Part shown: positions 55,873 through 64,000 of the stretch, in pieces
How positions within the stretch are numbered: the first letter of the stretch is position 1
How the letters are laid out: every line of letters begins with the position of its first letter
Source of the DNA: Cliona cf. orientalis
Taxonomy: Eukaryota > Porifera > Demospongiae > Clionaida > Clionaidae
Direction: 5' to 3'
NCBI GenBank assembly: GCA_963930775.1
Contig: OZ005697.1
Span: 4,114,292 to 4,178,291 of the forward strand
DNA length: 64,000 bases
Made by a program: the position numbers and the translations under genes
The notes under the pieces: generated by a model
Told to the model about the DNA's origin: nothing
The model's database searches: none
What the model saw: only the letters and a program-made list of their open reading frames with translations

Positions 55873-56350
55873 TTTCAGAGGAGGTTGGACATGACGAGCA
55901 TTTCAGTCGTTCCGATTTACGCTATAGTCACATGACCTTGGTATGCAATTATGCTGCCACGCGTTCAAAAGAATGCCATTTGCGACTGTAGCTGGCAGCT
56001 AAAATGTTTGCGTTTGTGTACTATGGCCAAATCTAAAGCTGGAATGGAGATGAATCGTGTAGATTTAATGTTATAACATCGAAAGAAGCCGACTACGATC
56101 GACAAATACTGTTTTTGTTGTTGCCATTCTGAGAAACGAGTTTTCTCGATTTGCAAGAAGTATGAGGGGGTGGACGGGCGGGGTATGGCGCTGGATCTTC
56201 TTTTCTCATGGATTTCAACTTGCTTTCACATTTAAAACTGTCTTCAAGACTTTAGATCGTGACTTAGAATTTGTACAGTATTGTATATGGGGCAACACGC
56301 CCACTTTTTGTGCGCACGTGATCGTGTCCAACCTCCTCTGGAAAATTTAC
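55873..56350. repeat. ~480-bp inverted-repeat structure
   Basis: TTTCAGAGGAGGTTGGACATGACGAG near 55873-55898 is inverted at about 56323-56347 (GATCGTGTCCAACCTCCTCTGGAAA), with about 20 of 23 bases pairing. This looks like a TIR element of unknown class. The frames inside are short. Confidence 0.5.
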
Positions 56351-56411
56351 ATGTAGCATTATTGTGGGCGTGGCTACGTTCTGGCTTTTGGAGGGGGGAA
56401 AGCTGGGTGTT

Positions 56412-56413
<2 letters not shown>

Positions 56414-56453
<40 letters not shown>
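56414..56453. repeat. Run of 40 C
   Basis: An uninterrupted C homopolymer preceded by a GGGGGGAAAG stretch about 20 bases 5'. Length is likely assembly-dependent. It produces the spurious Pro- and Gly-rich frames seen across it. Confidence 0.9.
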
Positions 56454-56459
56454 AGATAA

Positions 56460-57430
56460 TAATAATTATTAACATGAGTAGTCTATGCAGACATTGATAC
56501 AGATTGGTTGACCTGAATTGGCCGGCAAGGTAGTCATTAGTATCGAGAATGAGTGTGGCTGCCAAAGTGTCCATAAACTGTTCCCATAACTAGTATGCAT
56601 TATGGCAGTGTTTGCAACCAACCTTCCATCACTTTGTTTGCCATTTGTTGTACCTTACTCCCACCATTCGTACACACAAACATAAACTAGCTATAACACA
56701 CATACAAAAATACAGAATAGCATTATTATAAGAAACACACACACAAACAGTGTATACATGAACACACGGATATGCTCACACACACACACACAATGTCATA
56801 TTATTGCCATGCATGCATATACACAATGTCATGATGCAGGAGTAGATAAGGGTTAGGAGTATTAGGAGTAGCTATAGGAGTATTGAACTACTGTAGTAAA
56901 CTTAGAATAGCTAGCATTTCATAAACTTCACGTCACTAGTATAATTATTATACATACTTGGAGCAATAATTAATGCTGTCACTATCATATGTAACAAGTA
57001 CCTGCTGCTAGAAAAGTACTTTCCATTCACCCCAGTATCTGAAGCAATTAGCTACTATACTACTACACATGCTATATAACGTGGTCTACCTAGTACAACA
57101 TTATGATAAGACTATAGCAATCAGACACAACTTGTGGTATCAAGTTTCCGAAATGCTGCAGTATGCAGTTCTATCCCTTATCTACTTCTGCATGATGTCA
57201 TCATGACAATCATGTGACTGGAACACACTGTAGCTACATGACGTACATCAGAAAGTAAGACAACTTGATTAGCATGTTATCAGCCACTGTTCATCCTCAT
57301 CATTATTACATATATTTGGGTTAATATTAAATTTTGACCATTAAATTTTAATTATTAGTGACAATGATTTGTGGTGAATTAGGGCCATAAGCACAAGTGC
57401 ACTATATCTAGACTATCTAACAGTGAGGCC
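56460..57430. other. Intergenic; duplicated leader segment
   Basis: No exon. The part from about 56870 to 57030 is a diverged copy of 3470-3640 (upstream of the dispanin-like exon): ACTACTGTAGTAAACTTAGA and CTGTCACTATCATATG mark it. The rest is AT-rich with CA-rich patches. Confidence 0.45.
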
Positions 57431-57435
57431 TACTT

Positions 57436-58121
57436 CTAGAAAGCGGCTGTTCCAAAGTCATACGAATTGTTCACATCATAAGAGTTAATTGCTTCTGATG
57501 AATTTCCCATATCATACGACCTTTGAGACTGTAAATTCTGCAGAGAGTATTATTCATAATATATATGAAGGATGGAATCTGATACTAACTCGTAAAGTAA
57601 CCATCCCCTAGCTAGCTACGTGTATGGCACACGTGATCTTCAGCATAATACTGTTTACGTACTTTATGGACAATATCAACATCCTACCAAGCTTTATACG
57701 TATAAGAAGCTGGTGAGCAAATGGATACCTACGGCACTATCTAAGTAAGGTAAAATTTAACAATAATATTGGTTACTGGCTTTCAGGAACATTTAGTATA
57801 TCTCATTTGCACAAATAATGGGTATGAAATTTTATCCGTCGGTAGGATGGATACAACACACTACATTTATAGCAGTGGCTACTGTAACATAGCTGCTAAA
57901 TTTGGCTATGCATACCAGGTAGTTGGTACGAGGAGGTACTCTGTCATGATTGTGAGTGTACTGCGGTGGCTGTGTGTCAGGCTCACTGTCCATAGGATTA
58001 CGGCTGTGAGGATAATATGCTGGAGGAACAGTCTGTGGTTGGGAGGTCCTTCTACCGAACAAAAAACAAAATTAAGCATTGTCGGTTCCCACCACAATGG
58101 TCCTATCTCTCTCTCTTTCCC

Positions 58122-58157
<36 letters not shown>

Positions 58158-61100
58158 ATACATGTGGACACTGTCACACATACACACTAGTACACACAGA
58201 AATGCACTGATACACACTCAGAGTATCAAGTTATACACTGTAGTTCTGCTTCAGTCAATAATCTTTATGTGAGTGCACTGTCTATACTTGGCAGAGACTG
58301 CATGACTTTACTCACCCAAGCAGAGCCTGTGCTCCATAAGCACTCCACACTCCTGGCCCACTCACGGCAATGGGGGCTGATATCACCATCTCTGGCGACT
58401 CCACATACTTAAACTTCGACCTACATTTTAGGTACAGATTTTACCGTAGCTCCAGACAAAATATATAACTCGTAACAGTTGCAGTATGTGTAGTTGAAGA
58501 GGTTAGACTGGCATGATGCCAGTCAGCAGTACTGACAACATTTTGCCGAGACACACCTAACATGGCTTCAAAGAGCTACATCTTTTGAGCCTGATTTGAC
58601 ACTTGTAATCAATTACAGTGCAATTTCATACCTGGTGAGTGATCCAGCATACTGAGCAGCTACTGTTTGTATCAAGATCAAGAACATAACCAATCCACAT
58701 CCAAGCATCAGCAGGATAAAGCCATCTTCGCTGTATTCACAAAATATTATTGTAACCTTAGCTGGATAACATAATACTGATGATAGGAGAGAGAGGAGGA
58801 GAGATCGAGAGGGAAAGAGAGAGAGAGATCTAGAAAGAGGGAGGGGGGAGGGGGAGGGGGAGGGGGAGGAGAAGAGGGAAATGTGGATTGCATTCGATAT
58901 ACCTTGTACTATTGCAGAGAGTATCAAACTGAATTAAGACGCTATTATTCTGCTATGAAGAACAATAATTATCGTTACTATTGACATTACTATAATAAAT
59001 AATTATTAATTGTTGAAAAGTGAAATTACCGGTGAGCTCATTACACATGTATCTGCCAATTGTAATTGCACATCTCGGCATTGATCAGAAAGGCTCTATA
59101 ATATTATATGAAAGAGAAACATAAGGCTGTAATTTAATGACATTTCACATTGCAATAATTAGTGAAACTAACGATGAGATAAGCAAATAGCACTCCAGCA
59201 TAGACTGATGTGAGAAAAGTGATTGTGGCATAGAAACCTATAGGACTGTGTAATAAATAAACATACAATAAATTGGCACTCATTCAAATAATATGATTAT
59301 TACAATTATCATAGTATACCACAACTGTACTCACACAGAGACAGCAGCTGTTGGTGATCTGCACTTTGGTGCACACGGAAAGAGCAGCAGTGTAATGATG
59401 GCAAAGAGTAGAACAAAGCCAATCCATGCTAGTGAAGAATAGTGCCTGCAGACACAATCATATTGGTGGAACGGTAATCTATAAACTGTTGGAGGGTGGG
59501 CCTGGGGTACTTGGATTGGTCCAATCCTATTTCATTTACACTGTGCTAGAGTGGGAAATTATCGTGGGAGAAATAAAACTTTTTGTGAATTTGGTACTAT
59601 GATTTCGTGGCCATCCACAAATCATAAAAAAATATTATTGGAAATCTTGCAGCTTACTTCTCATCAGCGATATCAGGTATACATTGTAACTGGAAAGTAC
59701 AATACCCATCCCCCCTATAGCTTGTAATCTCTGAAGTGATCAGTTCTCCCTGTACCCCAGTCACACGAATAAGCAAAGTGTTTACAACAAACCTGAATCG
59801 TTCAAATGTTCTTAAGTCAAGATTTGGTTCAGAAGTGGATGCATTTGTGTCATTAGTCCCAGTGATGTTCATGATAGATCCAAGATCTACAAAGTTCTGT
59901 ACGATCCCAGCGTCAAATCTTATCTCCAGCCATAATATTACTCCTCCAAGAGCTCTGCTCAGGAAAAAGAATGACCAGTTTAGCTTATCGTTTCATTATC
60001 CAAGCCAGTGCTCCAGATCCTGGACCACATGACACTGTACATGCATTATTTTGTTTGGTATTTATAGGTTTAGCTCCAAGCATGTAAACATACCTATTAA
60101 TACTATCACAGTATCGTATACTGCATGGTAATGGAGCATAAAATTAATGAAAAATGAAGCATAAACAAATATCATAATGTTGTATACTTCATGGTAATAG
60201 TATCGCGTACCCATTTTCAATTATTCACCATTGGCCTATCCTATGAACACCCTATTCCTCTTGTACCTTGCATGCAGTTTGCCTGTTTTAATTAAACTAC
60301 ATTAGTCTCTAAAGCAATGACAAAGGTAGCAACTTACAATGTTAGAAGGACCATGAGAACTGTCGTGCACCCACAACAGATACGAAGTCGCTTTGGTTTC
60401 TTCTCTTTACCCCTCTCCCCACAACAAAAACAGCAGCAGACAAAGCAAAAGTAGAACCAGGTCACGAAGAGCACAACCACTGTACCCATGACAATGACTG
60501 CACCCCAGAACCATGCACGCTGCATAGGAAACACAACAATACACATATTATAGTCAAGCATTGTGACGCATTAATGAGTTCAGTTATAGTATGCATTGTA
60601 TGATTGAATCCATTGTATAGTGTATTTTGACTAACATGTTCTCACAGATGTTGATAATCAAATAAGCTCAATAAGGTTACAGCATCGGGTATTGTCAACA
60701 TGTTTCTATACTCCCCTAATGGAGGCTGCCAATAGCAACCACATACATACATCGCTGTAGGCCCTCTGTGTGCATAAATTTGTAGCTGTCAGTTGGCCAA
60801 GGATGGCTATTAGTGCATACCATAGAAATGGCCTACTTGTATCTAGCTATATTATGTGTTTACAGTGGTGCAGCCTATTGAATGCAAGAGGCCTGCATAG
60901 CACATCAAATGTTGTTAATGGATCAGAGTGCCTTTCAAATGAGCCCATGCACTTTATGACATGGGAAACTGCTGGTTTGAGTAATTCAAAATTGTATAAT
61001 CCTTATCATCCGGCTTGTCAAGGTTCTCAGCTGGAAAGTATTATAGTGATTGTGAAGCATGCACGCATGCACACACAGTACTCACATTATTATGCACACA

Positions 61101-61517
61101 TGCACACTCACACACATAATAATTATAATATAGCTAGCTACCCACTGACACACACTAAGTCTAGTCCAATACAAAAACACTCGGGGAGTTCCTGGGGCTT
61201 GTGCACACTTAATTTTTCGACAGCTTTCTGAATTTAATCAAGTTAGTAATAAGCCCTTGCCCCTTGATCATTATTGCGTTTCTGTATCATCACTGTAGCA
61301 TCAAATTTAATATCTAGAACCCTACAATTATTATTATAAACTACATAGTGACACTAGACTATGGATAGCTACTTCTGTTGACAGTATAGCTTACCACGAA
61401 CATATCAAAATTCGCAGTGGATACTTCGACATTGTCTTCATCAAAGTTGCTAATAGTTGGTAGCTCTTGAAGGAGACGCACTAGTACAGACACGCTCGAG
61501 CAGGTGCTGCCAGACAT
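57436..61517 (-). CDS. Multi-span membrane protein with PPxY motifs, 444 aa
   Basis: Eleven exons, 5' to 3': 61517-61395, 60519-60338, 59954-59658, 59445-59335, 59245-59173, 59095-59030, 58952-58903, 58730-58632, 58420-58316, 58051-57916, 57528-57436 (TAG). All phases match and the total is 445 codons including stop. Topology: a 41-residue N-terminus without signal peptide (MSGSTCSSVSVLVRLLQELP); TM1 (WGAVIVMGTVVVLFVTWFYF) running into a Cys cluster (FVCCCFCCGERGKEKK); TM2 (TTVLMVLLTLALGGVILWL); a loop with MNITGTNDTNAST glycosylation sites; TM3 (WIGFVLLFAIITLLLF); TM4 (YATITFLTSVYAGVLFAYL); a second Cys/Asn loop (SLSDQCRD, NSVLIQFDTLCNST); TM5 (LLMLGCGLVMFLILIQTV). The tail has VPPAYYPHS and QPPQYTHN, PPxY-type WW-binding motifs. 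The juxtamembrane Cys cluster recalls tweety- or prominin-type proteins, but I cannot place the family. Confidence 0.85.
58105..58160. repeat. (CT)n microsatellite in intron
   Basis: A CT-rich tract (TCTCTCTCTC with a few CCC interruptions) just 5' of an acceptor region in the PPxY gene. Frames through it give Ser/Leu-rich nonsense. Confidence 0.85.
58780..58880. repeat. (GA)n/(GGGGGA)n microsatellite in intron
   Basis: A purine tract moving from GAGAGAGA to GGGGAGGGGGAGGGGGA units, between the exons at 58952-58903 and 58730-58632. On the coding strand it is a polypyrimidine tract. Confidence 0.85.
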
Positions 61518-61764
61518 CTTGATCAAAGAAAAAACAAACACGTATCTACATCAACTCTACATTGCTCTACCGCAGTCCGTGTCACAAAGCACGAGGTGTG
61601 GCCAACCTTACGTAACGTCATCAGCACGCACGAGATTGTATTCTCATGCGCATGAGCGAGCATAATATCACTAGTATTATTGACGCTGCGTGGCGCAATT
61701 TTACATCCGGCTGCAGATAATTAAATATGGTAACAAAGGGATATGCATCTAATGAACTATGCAC

Positions 61765-63889
61765 TTAGTTATCTGCTTCAGGTTCAGTAGCTGCATGCAT
61801 GTTTTCTTCAACTATGGCACTGTCTTCTTGGTTGGTAGCTCCAGCATCTAGCTGGTCAGAATCGTTCAATGGTTCGTCGTCTTCTCGTACACTGCTGAGG
61901 CCTTGGGTTTGTGAGACAGGACTGGCTATTAGTGGTATACTAAGACTATTGTCAGAATCTCTTCGTATCACCTCATCATACTGTAACAATAAAAGGATAA
62001 ATTTTGGTAAACCTGGTTCTATTATTAATCTTTTCACCCAGCCACATGCACCTACTACCCACTAATAACTAGAGTAGAGATTACTAAAGTTATAAACCAC
62101 TTACTGAGGGTGGTGCTTCTTTTGGGTATGTTATTGTTGACATATTAAATGCCTGAGGGTATATAAAATATTACAATAATTTTTGTGGTTTCCAGGTGTA
62201 CATTCGATGATGACAATATTAAGCAATACCGTTGACAGCAAGAACTAGCGCCTGGTTCACAAGCCTGCAACTATTACTTGAGCAGCCGCTTAGACTGAGT
62301 ATTCATGTGAACTATGTAGTTAACTAGGAAATGCCATGTAGATTGTGGCCAGCAAACACCTGTACATAACTAGGTTAGGCCTATTGGGCCCTCTTCATAG
62401 AGTGCTGTCAACAATAGACTATAGAAATAGTTGTGTAATTGGTTCATTCCCCACCTCGTGGGTATGCGAGCTGACATTCAGGTTGTGGCTCTCCAAATTT
62501 GTGCCCACATCTCTGTATCCAATAGAGGAAGATCTCTGTGGCTGTGGCCTGTGGTGATGCTGACGGTGAGAAGATCCTCTTGATCTCAAACTGTAGCAAT
62601 GATGACATAATATTTTGCATACATGGCATACCACAATGTCATAAAGGAAGGCATCCTCTGTACAATATTATACTGTGCTGAATAGAACAATATTAATTGC
62701 TGCATACGTGAAAGTTCAGATAGGGTAAGCAAAATTTAATTCCAAATCTAGGGAAAATATTCCAGTCCCTGTGCTTATGGTGTGCATTCCAAACCAGAGA
62801 CTGAATATGCGTACTTAATAGTATTACTGGGTGAGAGATAAATGGCCAGCCCCTTCTGGATGTGTCCACTTTATGACAAAGAAGCCGTTTTTTTATGCTT
62901 AGCACAGAAGTTTAAATGTGCTACTTAATGCTTACATAAACGCTTCATCAGCAGTAGAGGTAGATGTAGACCTCGCGATATTTCTTGTTCTTGCAGGGTG
63001 CTGTTGACCCTGATGATGCTGAGGTCGGCGTTCCTGTGTGTGGTGGTTGGCTTGTCTCCTTCTCTGCGGACGCTCTCTGTACCCCCTGCCGTTAATTAGT
63101 TATTAGGCACTGATATCAAAATTGAGCAGTGACACTTACTGGGTCACGATTACTGTATAGACTCCTCCAATTAGTTGTCCTAGCACAAGCAAGAGTATCA
63201 AGATTCCATACGCACCAGCTGTCGTGTAAACTCTAGCACTGTTTGTAAGAATAATAATAATATTACTAATCTATTATTATGATAAGGTCAAGCACCACGA
63301 TACTTAACTCATGATCAATCTAGTGGCTAAATTCGACAGTGGTTAGGTCATTCTGGTTACTTTAGTAATCAATGACTGACTTACAAAGACTGTCTTCCAC
63401 AGAATATTCCCAGCGTCCGTAAGAAAGGAGCATTTCTCTGTATACATAAGAGAAGCATAATTGTTATACACATAATGATATGATCTAACAATTGATAAGT
63501 TTACCGTTTGGTCACACCACCTACCACCACCAAGGTCATAGAGGTCATAGCAAACAGCAGAAAAGAACTGCAGGGGGATCAAAATAATGCGATATAGCTC
63601 TATGATAATGATAGTATACTTGTTATAGGTACATGTAGTTTACCAAAAGGGTTCCAAAGAGTACACTGGCAGCGAGTGAACCAATGAGAGTACAGAGAGC
63701 CTCCACAATTAGCATACTGGTAATCGTGAAAATTTATCATAGTATTTCTGGTCATCAGATGGATATTCATTAGCTTACGTCACTACTGGAGCAGAGGACT
63801 TGGAGATTGGAGTGCATATGCACACACTGAGGAACATAATCGCTAGTATCACCAGCAAAGATCCAAGAAAAGCCAGGGTAATCCAAAAT
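61765..63889 (-). CDS. Multi-span PPxY membrane protein, 5' end outside window
   Basis: Exons, 5' to 3': 63889-63779, 63716-63644, 63567-63505, 63437-63385, 63238-63140, 63076-62936, 62590-62455, 62152-62105, 61980-61765 (TAA). All phases match, about 313 codons visible. Segments: TM (FWITLAFLGSLLVILAIMFL), TM (MLIVEALCTLIGSLAASVLF), an extracellular-type loop with cysteines (CYDLYDLGGGRWCDQ, LGIFCGRQ), TM (AYGILILLLVLGQLIGGVYT), then a long cytoplasmic tail rich in Arg/Gln/His (RPQRRRQANHHTQERRPQHH), a Ser/His-rich part, PKEAPPSYDEVIRRD, and an acidic end. PPSYDEV is a PPxY motif typical of membrane proteins that recruit WW-domain (Nedd4-type) ligases; that function is inference. Four spans with a Cys loop would fit a tetraspan protein if one TM lies upstream of the window edge. 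It is 250 bp 3' of, and on the same strand as, the preceding PPxY gene, but the two share no clear identity. Confidence 0.8.
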
Positions 63890-64000
63890 CTGTTACCAAA
63901 GCATAGATATTTTACCATCACCATATATAACCAATACCACTAGTTTTGCATTAAATTATGATTTACATGCATTGTGTGGTACTGGTTTGAGATTTAAATA

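Noticed and set aside
57769-58272. A 167-codon plus-strand frame
   Set aside because: It is antisense to a real exon (58051-57916) and to a (CT)n microsatellite that gives a Ser/Leu run.
60770-61231. A 153-codon plus-strand frame
   Set aside because: It lies antisense in an intron of the PPxY gene, includes CA-rich low-complexity sequence and has no recognisable domain or splice support.
1-64000. CRISPR array, bacterial operon, rRNA or viral genome
   Set aside because: No regularly spaced repeats, no Shine-Dalgarno-led gene runs, no rRNA segments and no viral structural genes were seen; gene structure is intron-rich throughout.

Overview
The window looks like one contig of a metazoan nuclear genome, most likely a demosponge. 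The evidence is AT-rich intron-dense DNA, short GT-AG exons of about 40-300 bp, many small inverted-repeat transposons, tRNA-derived SINEs, and gene architectures typical of sponges (protein kinase + coiled coil + kelch; Death domain + conserved domain + one-exon-per-repeat ankyrins; an expanded Cys-rich multi-membrane-span family). There are no bacterial operons, no CRISPR array and no rRNA. The species assignment is inference. Exon borders were read by eye from splice consensus and phase continuity, with no transcript data.

Layout. 0-7 kb (+): pieces of a dispanin/CD225-like gene (first-exon candidate near 3.8 kb; two second-exon copies at 0.9 and 6.8 kb, the latter with an in-frame stop), a Harbinger-like MITE split by a hAT-like element, and a degenerate minisatellite. 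8.1-25.8 kb (-): a long ankyrin gene whose repeats lie on separate phase-0 exons of mostly 99 bp, preceded by a ~240-residue conserved domain and, about 6 kb further 5', a Death-domain exon. Its introns are full of mobile elements. 26.5-28.8 kb (-): a clean two-exon core-2/I-type beta-1,6-N-acetylglucosaminyltransferase. 29.5-37.3 kb (+): a cluster of a Cys-rich multi-span membrane protein family, with one nearly intact copy (one frame break) and several decayed copies. 40.7-47.7 kb (-): a second ankyrin gene paralogous to the first, ending in a helical death-fold-like region. 48-50.6 kb: two gag-like retroelement relics. 50.7-55.05 kb (-): a TK/TKL-type kinase with coiled coil and a shortened kelch part. 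57.4-61.5 kb (-): an 11-exon, 444-residue multi-span membrane protein with PPxY motifs. 61.8 kb to the window end (-): another multi-span PPxY protein, cut by the window edge.

How it fits together. The two ankyrin genes have the look of scaffold or innate-immunity-type adaptors, the kinase-kelch protein of a cytoplasmic signalling protein, and the dispanin-like and two PPxY proteins of membrane proteins with intracellular adaptor motifs. None of these roles can be shown from sequence alone. The most unusual material is the repeat fraction: a four-deep nest of elements at 46.4-47.5 kb, hAT-like elements with 5-bp target duplications, a TIR element that carries a piece of the host multi-span gene family, and a recurrent GC-cored palindrome at the ends of several unrelated repeat families.
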